From Paragyromitra xinjiangensis (Eukaryota; Ascomycota; Pezizomycetes; Pezizales; Discinaceae): DNA of 64,000 bases. The stretch covers positions 1,178,001 through 1,242,000 of the forward strand of contig JBCAMK010000017.1 of NCBI GenBank assembly GCA_038503065.1, in the 5' to 3' direction. Below, piece after piece: positions 12,141 to 23,279 of the stretch. Below the pieces are notes generated by a model. That model ran no database searches, was not told the origin of the DNA, and saw nothing but the letters and a program-made list of their open reading frames with translations. Position 1 is the stretch's first letter. Each line of letters begins with the position of its first letter. A program made the position numbers and the translations under genes.

Positions 12141-12412
12141 GACACTTCTAAATCAGCCTTAGAAAAATCTGAAGAAAGTGCTAACAGTGGTTTTTAAATA
12201 TTAGAAATTAACTGTTACCCCAGTCAATCACATGCATATGGTTGCCTACTGGTAAGGCAATATCAATAATTGGTCAGAGCGTTTCAACTTAGTGTAGGCT
12301 ATGCCACTTCATTATCAACGAGAATATATATACAGTATTTGATATCTGCAAACATTGGTTATCATCGTAGAGGTTCACGTTGCGTTATAGTCATTTGAGG
12401 CTTGATTGAGTA

Positions 12413-12553
12413 CTCGCGTTAGGAGAAGTTTGGGAAAACAAGGCGATCCCTGTGGCGAATAGGAAATCTAGAATTCGTGACTTTGAAGTCTTCTAATCAA
12501 TTGCTACCCCTCAGGGATCTCCTTTGTTTTTCCAAACTTCTCACCTGACGTGA
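12413..12553. repeat. Long inverted repeat with about 40-bp arms
   Basis: The left arm (to 12452) contains GAGAAGTTTGGGAAAACAAG and the right arm (12512-12553) contains its near-perfect complement CTTTGTTTTTCCAAACTTCTC; both border the block GATCCCTG/CAGGGATC. The loop is about 60 bp. It would fold as one hairpin of about 140 nt. Either a very short MITE or a source of small RNA. Confidence 0.65.
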
Positions 12554-12670
12554 GCATGCGCAGGAGTCGTAGTTGAGCGTGAAATAGGATCGCGGTGAGC
12601 TCGAGTGTAGGGTGCCGAAACCCCAGCCTTCGAAGCCAATAGATTTCTCAAGGTTAATTCTGTTAAAAAC

Positions 12671-12678
12671 TACATGTA
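12671..12678. promoter_or_regulatory. TACATGTA palindrome, site 2
   Basis: Extends to the 12-bp palindrome ACTACATGTAGT. Intergenic, about 420 bp upstream of gene A. Confidence 0.4.
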
Positions 12679-12840
12679 GTGAGATCTTGCTGTCAAACTG
12701 TTAATTCGTCTCCAGGAATGCGAGGTGATGGGAAGTCTTATCAGTGACGCTAAGCCTGATATGGTTGTGGCTCTGGCGCTTGGTTCGTACGACATCGCGG
12801 GTGGGGGGGTGGTAACGATGGCTATAGACGATGCAAGAAC

Positions 12841-12848
12841 TACATGTA
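12841..12848. promoter_or_regulatory. TACATGTA palindrome, site 3
   Basis: About 250 bp upstream of the gene A start, in its likely promoter. Confidence 0.45.
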
Positions 12849-13097
12849 ACCGTACGTTAGTGTCCTTATTAGCTTGACACGTCGGGATCCTTATGAGTTT
12901 GTTCACAATTCAAAGTGCTATCCTCTATATCTATTCTTCGCTCCCAGAAACTAAGGAAGTTTTGTTCTGAGACTGTTTGCGTGTTTCTGGGTATGAGCCC
13001 CACTCAACCTCGCCTTAGGAAGAATATCGTAAGAGCAAGCGAATACATGTTGATTTTCGTCCGATATAGCCTTATCTAAAAGTTTAGAACGTACGGC

Positions 13098-16000
13098 ATG
13101 GATCCTCTCGGGTTTTCTATAAGCGTTGTAGGTTTGGCTGGTCAACTCTTCAAAGTTGGCTTGCAGTGGTACGATATCTTGTCTGAAACCGAGGGTTTCG
13201 GGACCGATCATGATCGTTTTTTTTGGCAGATCAGAACCGAACGGAATCGTTTAGTGGGTTGGGAAGAGACTTGGGGCCTACACAGCGGCCTGAATCAGAA
13301 GTTGGATCCAGATGATTACCGATATCGCTATGCCGTTGGAACATTGGCGAGGATCGTTTCCCTGTTCGCGAGTGCTGATAGCCTGTGGAGGGATTATGGC
13401 ATCCAGGCTATGGAAAAACCTAGCCGTCTTAGTAGAAGGGTCACGTTCCCCCGTCAAAAAGCCACCCGTGAGACGAACTCAAGTATACTGACACCACTCA
13501 CAAGTCTGAATTCGTTTGGAGTCAAAGCTCTCAAAAACCCCTTAGTGCTTGAGAACAAGAATCTGGTTCCGGGCTTAGCAGAAGAAATAGCTTGTCTAAG
13601 TGAAACGACAGCGAGATTGCAGCAGGCATTGCCGTTTTACAGGAAACTTCGATGGGTTGTTGCGGATAGGAAAAAGGCTGGCGAACTCATCAGGCAGCTG
13701 AAGCAGTACAATGACGGTCTGTTTGCAGTTCTTCCTACTTTGCCACAAAGTACTGGTTGTTCGTCTCTTTCGTTTTCGAAGTTTGATGTCCCGATGCGAT
13801 TACCTGTGCAAAGAAATCAATCTTTCTGTGGGCGGGACGACTTGTTGGAAAAATTGCATAGGATCCTGAAGCCAGAAGTTGAAGTTACGAATATATCAGG
13901 GGAGCAAATACAACTACTCCCAGGGCGTCGAATAGCAGTTCTCCACGGTCTTGGCGGTATGGGAAAAAGCCAAATCGCCGCAGAGTACGCATACAGACAC
14001 TCAGTCGGTTCTTTGTATACGTCAGCATTTTGGATTGACGCTACAAGCCAGGCATCTCTAGCTCAGAGTGCACTAGGAATGGCCGAGCAAATCGTTTCTC
14101 ACTATATAACAAAGTGGGGGGACTCTAGGCCAAATTTCGCGGAGATAGGGATCATGCTGGGTTTACCTGGGTTTGTCGGGCCCACAGGCGAAATTAAGCC
14201 AGATGCACATTCCTCTGATTTAGTACTGAGGGCAATGGGTAAGTGGCTATCAGATGCTGGAAACAGGAACTGGTTGGTCATTTTCGACAACAACGACGAT
14301 ATTGACTCTGTGAAGCTATGTGACTTCTTCCCAATTTGCGATTTCGGGAGTATTATTGTCACCACTCGAAGGCCCGAAATCAAGTGCTTTGGGGATGGAA
14401 TTGAAGTAGAGAATATCGAGGAGACAGCGGGAATCTCAATCTTGTTGAGAAGTTCTGGGAGGTTAGGAGTAAAAAGGAGAGATGCAGGTACAATCTCCGT
14501 TGGGTGGGCTAAGTTTTGGTTTTGAGGATCTGGACTAAGTTTTCGCAAGATTACGCAGAAGCTGCAAAGATTGCGAAGCGGTTGGGATACTTGCCACTGG
14601 CTCTCGACCAAGCTGGAGGGTATATATCAACCAAACAAATACCACTTTCCGGCTACCTCCCGCTGTATGGTACCAAGTTTAAAGACGTTGTTTCCAGAAG
14701 CAATCAAAGGCTAGTAGAAAGTTACAGAAACGACACGGTTTTCACTACATGGAAGATTTCCTTCGATTCTCTTCCTAAGCTCGCGTCTGAACTGCTATTG
14801 CTGTGCGCATTTCTTGGGAATGGGAAAATTCCAGGAGAATTACTTTATCGGGGAAGGGAAGTAATTCCACAGTTGTTTCAAGGTATCTATTTCAACAATG
14901 CAGGACTACCACCTTAATGAATGCTAACACTACATTTTTTCAGACGGTGATCTGGCTGATGATGCTATTGAGCCTCTTTTATTGCTCTCGCTGGCGAAGC
15001 GGAAGGGGTTCACACTACCAGGAACCTTGTCTTTTCATCCCCTAGTCCTTGAATGGGCTCGTGAGAGCCAGGACATGCTTGGGCGCCGAAAATATTCTAG
15101 TCAAGCAATTAATCTTGTTGGCGCAACATATAAAGTGAATAAAAAGGGTGTTCGGACAATGGGGGATTGGGCCTTCGGACTACGAATTCTTACTCATATC
15201 GACATATCTCTTCATAATATCCGGGCCCTACATTCTATCGGCGATGCGTTCGGAAGCTCAGCAGCGTGCGTCCTAGAGAAGATAGCATGTTATTGTAGAG
15301 ATCACGGACGGTATGAAGAGGAAGAGGAGATTTTGCAGATGGCTCTAGCTATTTGTCGGAAGAATTCGACTAGCGAAGAACTTACTCCCCAAATAACTCG
15401 AATAATGTCCGAAATAGGTTGGGTGCATATTCACCGTAGCCGTTATTGGGAAGCCCTGGGGCTGTTCGAGCAGGTATTATCTAGTCGACAAAAATCCCTG
15501 GGGATGGAGCATCGGGAGACCTTGCGTGCCAGCCATGGTATGGCTTCAGCTTTATACTGGCTCCGGAAATACAAAAAGGCTGTAGAACTGTACAAGCAAG
15601 TCTTAACTAGCTACGAAAGAACACTCGGAGCTGATCATCACGATACCTTAAGGTGCGCTCACAATATAGGTCTTTGTCTCCAGGGACTCGGAAGATACGA
15701 AGAAGCAACAAAATTATGCGAGAAGGTTTTGGCCATCCGGGAAAAGATGCTGGGGAAAGAGCATCCGCTCACTTTGATTACTAATTATGGAATAATAACG
15801 GCCCTTCGTGGCCTTGGGCGGTACGACGAGGCGGTGGAATTGTGCAAATCACTCTTGGCCAGTCAAGGGAAAGCTTTAGGAAGAGAGCATCCAGATACTT
15901 TGGTCACCGCTGATAACATGGCTTTGACACTTCATGGCCTTAGAAGGTACGACGAAGCGGCAGAGCTATACACGCAGGTCTTAGCTAGCCGGGAAAGAAC

Positions 16001-16322
16001 ACTGGGGAAAGAGCATTTAGCTACTTTGGCCACCGCTCACAACATGGCATTTGCTCTTCATCATCTCGGCAGATACGAAGAGGCACTGGAACTTTACAAA
16101 CCAGTATTGGTTAGTCGAGAGAAAGCAATAGGAAAACAGCATGCAGATACCTTGAGCACCGCCCATAATATGGCTCTTTCCATCCAGGAACTTCGAAAAC
16201 AGAAAGGGTTGATGAAGATGGACAAGCAAACTTCGGCTAACGGGGAAAATATTTTTGGGGAAGGCTATCTGTCTATCTTCCTACTCTTCTTCCTCTGTTT
16301 TTTGGTACGTCTTTGCATGTAA
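13098..16322 (+). CDS. Receptor gene A: HeLo-NB-ARC-TPR STAND protein
   Basis: Exons 13098-14487, 14550-14882 and 14944-16322 (1033 aa). Residues 1 to about 210 match a HeLo-like domain (MDPLGFSISVVGLAG, then RLVGWEETWGL), the membrane-toxic effector domain of fungal incompatibility proteins. NB-ARC follows with P-loop GLGGMGKS (about residue 284), Walker B WLVIFDNND and the SIIVTTRR motif. A winged-helix-like part contains LPLALDQAGGYI and LCAFLGNGKIPGELLYRG. Seven kinesin-light-chain-type TPRs (about 42 aa each, GRYEEALELYKQVL type) occupy about 640-1000. The C-terminus has one hydrophobic stretch, YLSIFLLFFLCFLVRL. Intron 14883-14943 is in the same place and phase as one in gene C. The usual model is TPR sensing, NTP-driven oligomerisation and HeLo activation. 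Confidence 0.85.
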
Positions 16323-16868
16323 AGGGGGTTTCTTTTCCCTACCTTGGATAAATTTGTTTCTTTGTGTAAGGTCTGGGTAAGAGCTATGTTTGCGAAGAAA
16401 GACTCCTTTACAGTGTTTGAGTTATATCGAATGGTGGATGGGACGTGGGGTATGGATAAAGATTGAGTGGGTAGGTTCACGATACTTAAACCTGAACGGA
16501 GGTTGAAGGATGGTGAATTTACGTGTCATAATATTTCCTTAAAGGCGTAAGTAAAGGAACCCCAAGCTTAAGCATTACAAATGAACCCTACTAAGTTATA
16601 ACTAATATAATAGTATTCAATGATATCTGGATGGATACTCTCTTTATATCGTCTATAGAGAAACGATAACTTCATTTCCTTCCCTTTTCCTTTTGATTTT
16701 TACGAAAGGGCAATTTTTTTACCTAAGGTATGAAAGAGCCCAATAAATTTTTTTTACAGTTGTAGCGTATACAACGTATACTAATTGGAATGAAAAAAAC
16801 TACAGAAAGAAAAAGCAGCCACACCATAACTAAGCTAACTAACACTGATATCTCCTCACTACTTTCAT
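16323..16868. other. Convergent intergenic region between gene A and UTP8
   Basis: Both neighbours end here, so it holds two 3' flanks. AT-rich; no gene or repeat seen. Confidence 0.4.
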
Positions 16869-19800
16869 CTACACAACCATACTCTCAACACTATAAACTC
16901 CTGCCACCAAACTCTCCCTATAATTCGCCTCCCGCCCCCACTTCCTTTCAATCTCCCTCTTTTCCACGTCCGCTCCCATCCCGCTCCCAGCAAGTCCCCG
17001 CAAAGCTAACCCTATTCCTAGCGATGACGGTGGAGGTGGCGCTAACCCTAATGGTAATAGCGCGCTGATGGCGCGTCCTTGCCCTTTCTGGCCGTGCCTC
17101 TTCTGATGCGGTGTGCGCGGTTTGCGGCGGGCTTGAAGACGCGCGATGTGTGCTGCGCGGGATAGCGGGTCTGCACGTGCGAGACGGGCTTTGCGGGCAG
17201 TGTGGGGTGTTTTACGGGTGTCTGTGTGGCGGCGAGCGGGTGTAGCGGGGGGAATGATGGCGAGTGCATTCTTCTCGCCAGGTTTCGGCGACGATACTGT
17301 TGCAGTGTCCTCCGGTGTTTCAACATCTTGTTGCGCGGGCTTCTCTGTGCTTTCATCTGCCTTCTTCTCCCTCACCTCTAACCTTTTCTTCTCTTTGTTC
17401 TCTTTCTTCCGCTCCGCTTTCTCCTCGATCTCTCTCACGGTCTTTTCATTCTTCTCAACATTCCTCCTCTCGATTGCTACTCTTCGCCAGTCCGCATGTC
17501 TAAACATCTCCTCCAATATTCCCTTTAATCCTGCCGCCTCTTCAATCGCATCCACCGCATCTCCAACCTCTTCATGTAGACCAGTAATGAACTCATCCGC
17601 GCTATTCACTAGCACTAATCCACCAATGCCAACACTATCCAACGCAGCCGTAAGTAACGAAGCCACAATCCCCATATCACCGATCCCAACACCAACGTCT
17701 TCATGGTGAAGATCACTAACGTCGTGAACCGATAACTCGCGGCGTAGGAGCTTAATCAGAGTCATGAGGTCCTCACCGGATAAGCCGGCCTTAAGGGATG
17801 CAATGATGATTGATGCTGGGAAGGTATCGAGGCGGATGAGAGCGAGACGAAGGACTTCGCTACGGATGACTTTGAGCGCTAGGTCGTCGTCGGGCCCGGC
17901 TGGGACTAGTGCGGTGGCGATGGCGGAGATGACTTCGGATGCGGAGATGGCGGTGATAGTTGAGAGTGCCCATTCGAGAGTACGGAGGGTAGGGTCGTAG
18001 ATTGTGAGCGTTGAGACGAGATTGCTGGAGGTGCGGCCGGGGAGGAGGGTAGATGAGAGATTGCCGGATTCGGCGAGGTGTTTGATTACGTTTGGGGGGT
18101 AGAAGGAGATGGTGAGTGTTTGTTCGCCGTTGGCGGCGGTGGTAGGCTCGAAGATGAGTGCTAGGACTGTGGTGACGAATTCGTGGGAAAGGGACTTGTA
18201 GGGTTGCTTGGTGGTGAATTCTGGGAGTGGCTTGGAGATCTCCAGGCTGGTCTCTTGGGGGGTGATATCGCCGTTGATCATAGTTGTATCCTCTCCCAAT
18301 ACTGCAGCTTGAGGGACGTTTCTCTTAACTCCCACATATTCCGCGAATGCGCCTTCGAATTTCTGTAGGTCACCTTCTTTCCTGGCCTCCTGCAGCTTCG
18401 TAATCACCGTAGCCAGCCTAGCCTTCTCCGAGGCGAGCTTATTAAGAATCTTCTTCACAGCTGCTCCCCCCGTTTTGCGCTCCCGTCTGCCATCCACCGT
18501 ATTACCAGCAGGCATTTCTAGCCCATCAACACCACGGCAAAGAGAATCAATCAACAACCCACTCTTCCTACTTTCATCCTTGGACCCCCCACGCGAGATT
18601 TGCACTGCAACGATGCCATTCTGAGAGTATCCGATTGCAAGGTCAAGCTCCGGCAGATACGCAGTCAGGAACACGCCGCCCTTGACTTTATTGCTAGATG
18701 TAGATGCAGGCGTGGAGGAACGTGAGACGGCAGGGGTAGAAACTGCGGTCGAGGGGGACTGGATCGGCATGCGGGCTTGGAGAGATGAGAACTTGGTGTC
18801 GTAGAGGGAGACGTATTCGTTTGTAGCCACTAGCACAGTAGATGGGGAGATACGCAATAGAGAACTAGGGGTTGGGTCCTCGGGGGAGGTTGAAGAGAGG
18901 CGGAGTGAAGAGATGATAGATGGTACCGTAGATGTGAGAGAGTATGTAGTTAGTTTTTCTGCAGATAAGAAATTCAGCGTTCCAGTTGGAAAGTGGACTG
19001 AGAAAACTGATGACCCTGTGGCATCGTCCTCTGCGGGTGCAGAACCAGGAAGTGTTAAAACTAGAAGTTCGCGGGGGGTATTTCCTTGTGAGGCAGGAAT
19101 GGAGAAAATACGAGCTTCGAAAGTGGGGCCACGGCGTGAGACCGTAAATAGAACTGTATCCTCAGGTGTATCTTCCTCCGTTGTGGGCTCTGGGAGCACA
19201 ACATCAAGACGATTCTTGAGAATTGTTTTTTTGGCCATTGCAAGGCTGGTCGGGGCTGAATAAACAACCTTATAGTCCTTTTTTCCAGCATCTACAGACG
19301 GCGGTGTGAATTCCCATTTTTCAGACTCGAGATCAGATGAAAAACAGCGAATGCATCCATCTGCATACACTGCGAGCAATCCCCCCTCGACACTACGTTT
19401 CCGCCCCGCAGAGAGATCTTGTAGGTAGATTATATCCTGACGAGACTCGCTATTGCGGGAGAGAAGGTTGATGGCTTCCGCCTTGTCATCACTGCTTGAG
19501 ACGCCGTGTTCCTCCCAGCACAGAAGCTGCTTTTTAGGGGCTGACACAGCAGCGTATGTTCTCCGGGAAAACGACGACGTCTTCTTAGTAGTTCTGGAGA
19601 ATGATGAAGTTGGGGCGCAAGAGAACTTGGTAGTGGGGGGAAGTGCATATGTAGAGACGATTTGAGTAGATCGAACCTTAGCGAATTCAAAAATCAACAA
19701 ATTTTCCTACAGGACAAATAGAAATAGAAGACGAGATCAATTCCACATACATCGTAGATATTAACACCCTCTCCATCCACAGCAACAACAATTTCAGATG

Positions 19801-19963
19801 CGCCACCTCTTTTCCGTTTCTTGGTGCTCTCGACGGACGATGTGAAACACGCGCGATACGTCCCACCTTCTCTGTCCTTTGCGCGGGTCTGATGGAGCGG
19901 CTGAGATAAGGGAAAGATTGCGTATGGCGCCGAGAGCGACACCGACGACGCTGTGATGACCAT
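16869..19963 (-). CDS. UTP8: Probable U3 snoRNA-associated protein Utp8
   Basis: Two exons, 19963-19751 and 19676-16869, give about 1006 aa. The first exon supplies SEIVVAVDGEGVNIYD and the second continues with VRSTQIVSTYALPPTTKFSC, a first beta-propeller blade typical of the fungal Utp8 family. A propeller-like N-terminal half (to about residue 400) is followed by helical C-terminal sequence and a long Lys/Glu-rich coiled coil (EKTVREIEEKAERKKENKEK), ending in a basic tail. Utp8 belongs to the t-UTP part of the small-subunit processome in the nucleolus. The name rests on recalled family pattern; another propeller UTP protein is the main alternative. It is divergent from RIX7, another ribosome assembly gene. 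The long ORFs on the opposite strand are shadows. Confidence 0.62.
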
Positions 19964-20180
19964 TGCTGTTGATGGTGGATAGTTGGAGAGCGGTGAAGTC
20001 GGAGGAAGCAGAAGTTGCTGAATCCCGCGATAACTTTTTTATTTGCGGACACGTGATCTGCAGCCTTGTGGTGGGGCTAACCTTTATCAGCCTCGATAAA
20101 ATCTTTTGGAACGTCAAAGTCATTTGGCAACAACAACCACCGAGATAATTCCCAATTGCTGTGGTGATTGGACGGGCAAA
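19964..20180. promoter_or_regulatory. Bidirectional promoter of UTP8 and RIX7
   Basis: Only 217 bp separate the two divergent start codons. An E-box CACGTG lies at 20050-20055 within GGACACGTGATC. Sharing one promoter would co-regulate a small-subunit and a large-subunit assembly factor. Confidence 0.55.
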
Positions 20181-22818
20181 ATGCCATATTACCGGCAGTC
20201 GCTCTCTAAGGGCCTTGAGAATAAGGTCCTTGCTCTTGTCCGCCGTTACGTCGACGATCTTGCACTCTCGGAGGAACAGGAAAATGTACGGTTGTCCGTC
20301 TCGAAGCTGTACCAATATGTTGTCACCGATGGGAGTATCCCACGACAGAAGAAGGCAAACCTCGAAAGAATGATCGAGAAAGCAATTGATGTGTTACGGG
20401 AAGAAGGGGAGGGTGAGGACGAGGAGGCAGAGCTTGATAGTGATTTTGAAGGACTGAATGAAGAAGGACTTATGGAACCGAAGGTGCGCTGGGGATATTC
20501 CCAGATTGTACTTTACTACAGGCCAATTTATTGATTCCTATATATAATTTTCTAGAATACAAACGCGGTGAACAAGAAGATCGTGGACATGTGGGGAACA
20601 GCGGGCAAACGGACACCCTCAGCGTCAACATCAACTCCAACAACAGTCGAAGCCACTACTACTACAACTACCACCGCCGCTACAACCCCTGCACCCCCTT
20701 CTCCAGCTCCCCGAAAGCGAAAAGAACGTCCTATCAAAGATGGCGAATCCACTAAGCGCCAGAAGTCCTCCTCTTCCGAAGACCGTTCTGCACCTAAAAA
20801 TATCAGTCTCAAGGACCTCGGTGGTATTGACGACATCATTGCAGACCTCCTCGAACTGATTGCAATGCCATTAACACATCCTGAAGTCTACACACACACT
20901 GGAGTGCAGCCCCCTCGGGGGGTCCTTCTGCACGGCCCTCCTGGGTGTGGGAAAACCATGCTAGCTAACGCTATGGCTGGGGAGCTCGGTCTACCATTCT
21001 TCTCGGTTTCTGCACCTAGTGTGGTGTCTGGGATGTCAGGAGAATCAGAAAAAAAGCTACGGGAGCTATTTGAGGAGGCCAGAGAGAAAGCACCGTGTTT
21101 GATATTTATGGATGAGATTGATGCCATCACTCCGAAAAGAGAAAGTGCACAGAGGGAAATGGAGCGGAGGATAGTCGCGCAGTTGTTGACCTGCATGGAC
21201 GACTTAACATTAGAAAAAACAGGAGGAAAGGTAGTTATGGTCATTGGTGCCACTAACAGACCAGACAGTCTAGACCCTGCATTACGTCGAGCTGGACGAT
21301 TCGACCGCGAAATCTGTCTTAACGTCCCTGATGAAGTTGGACGAGAAAAGTAAGTGATCCACAAAATCTCACTCGGCTTTAAAAATTATACTAACGGCAG
21401 CTAGGATTCTTCGTGTTTTGTCTCAAAAGCTTCGCCTTTCGGGTGACTTCGATTTCAAAGCCCTCGCAAAGATGACCCCCGGTTTTGTTGGTGCTGATCT
21501 AAACTCTCTCACTGCTGAAGCTGGTACTTCCGCCATGAAACGGATATTCCAAACCCTAAAAGCCCCCATTATAAGCCCGAGTCTCTCGCAGCTTACACTT
21601 ACATCACCCACACAAGGCACACAAACTGATGTGGCTAACGGGGAAGATGGAGACACGGCTATGGAAATCGACGAGCACCCAGTCCCCATAACCGGGCCAC
21701 CAGCGGATACAGCTTCAACAACAGGAACTGAACCATTAAGCATTATTCAGAACTTCCTCAAAGCCTACCCTTCTACGCTCACAGAAGCCCAACTTGCCCC
21801 CCTCACAATCACCCTCCCCGACTTTCTCACTGCCCTCCCAAAAATCCAACCCTCATCCAAGCGTGAAGGCTTCGCAACAGTTCCTGATGTAACCTGGGCC
21901 GACATTGGTGCTCTCGCTCCTATACGTATCGAAATGCAAATGGCCATCGTCCAACCGATAAAACGGCCAGAGCTGTATGCATCCGTAGGAATCACCGCAC
22001 CAACAGGAGTACTACTATGGGGTCCTCCAGGGTGTGGTAAGACACTGCTAGCGAAAGCTGTTGCGAATGAGTCTCGTGCGAACTTCATCAGTGTTCGCGG
22101 ACCAGAACTACTTAATAAGGTAAACCGAATCATCAATTATCACTCGAGACACACTAACCCATCCCACTTTTAGTATGTTGGTGAATCCGAGCGTGCAGTC
22201 CGACAAGTATTCTCTCGAGCCCGTGCATCAGTCCCATGTGTGATTTTTTTCGACGAACTAGATGCGCTAGTACCACGACGCGATGACTCATTATCGGAGA
22301 GTAGCGCACGGGTCGTGAACACGCTGTTAACAGAGCTCGACGGGCTGAATGATCGCAAAGGCATCTATGTCATCGGCGCAACTAACAGACCCGACGTGAT
22401 TGACCCTGCGATGCTTCGTCCAGGACGTCTCGATAAACCGCTCTTTGTCGACCTCCCAACTAAGGGAGAGAGAATCGATATCCTGCGTACGCTGACAAAG
22501 AAGTGTCCACTCCGGGACGTGGATTTGATGCAGCTGGGAGAAGACAAGCGTTGTGATAATTTCTCGGGCGCGGATCTAGCTGCGCTGGTGAGAGAGGCAA
22601 GTGTGGCGGCGCTGAGGGCGGCTTGTTTTAAGGGTATTGCAGAAGGGGATGAAGGGCAAGGTGTCATGGTGGCGGGACAGGAGGCTGTTGTTGTCACATG
22701 GAGGGATTTTGAAGCCGCGTTTTGTAATGTTAGGCCGAGTGTGAGTGATGATCAGAGGTTGCAGTATGAGGAATTGGCGACTAGATTTGGGTGGGGGAAG
22801 GTGGCGGGGGTTAAGTAG
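20181..22818 (+). CDS. RIX7: Ribosome biogenesis AAA-ATPase Rix7 (NVL type)
   Basis: Exons 20181-20483, 20556-21349, 21405-22119 and 22174-22818 (818 aa). An N-terminal three-helix region ([18 protein letters not shown]) is followed by an acidic and Ser/Thr/Lys-rich linker. AAA domain D1 has P-loop GPPGCGKT and Walker [12 protein letters not shown]2 has GPPGCGKT again and [10 protein letters not shown], and both have the sensor motif IGATNRPD. This order and the poly-Thr linker fit Rix7/NVL more than Cdc48, which lacks such an N-terminus. Rix7 strips Nsa1 from pre-60S particles in the nucleolus. Confidence 0.9.
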
Positions 22819-23279
22819 ATGGATAGTGATACCTGTAGCTAAAGCGGGAATTTTATGGTGCTGGGTTTGTGTTAAGTGTCACTTAGTATTGGTATCTGGT
22901 GGGATAGTACTATAGGTAGCCATATTCTATCAACAAGACAGAGCTACTGGGAAAGTAAACCCCCAGGATCTTACGGAGAAAATAGCGTATTAAGCTGTAG
23001 TCTCTCGCTTATCAATTCTAGTCATAAGATATCACTCGTGACATAATTGCTATGGCTTTTGGAAATAAGCTTTATAATAGGCTTCTTGGCCATGTATAGT
23101 ACGGATGTGCCATGGAAGGTTCTAACGAGAATAGCTAGACCTCGCTGGAAAAGCATCGGGTTTATGTTTTGGGTACATGTGGGGTTAGATAGCTAATTGG
23201 GCATATGCATATCACCTTCTTTATCAGCCTCGGAATACTCTCATCTATCGTCTCGGAATCACATTAGTAAGATTTATAC
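22819..23279. other. Convergent intergenic region between RIX7 and the RING gene
   Basis: Two 3' flanks face each other. No gene or repeat seen. Confidence 0.4.

Larger units (their letters stand above)
9881..13097. other. 3.2-kb gene-poor stretch
   Basis: No ORF here looks like a gene: all are short, lack splice-linked partners and have no domain character. The stretch holds two long inverted repeats (11841-11970, 12413-12553) and three TACATGTA palindromes (12133, 12671, 12841). It separates IRC22 from receptor gene A and probably contains the promoter of A at its right end. Confidence 0.5.

Noticed and set aside
17146..17709. 187-aa plus-strand ORF opposite UTP8
   Set aside because: Low-complexity antisense shadow of the UTP8 coding sequence.
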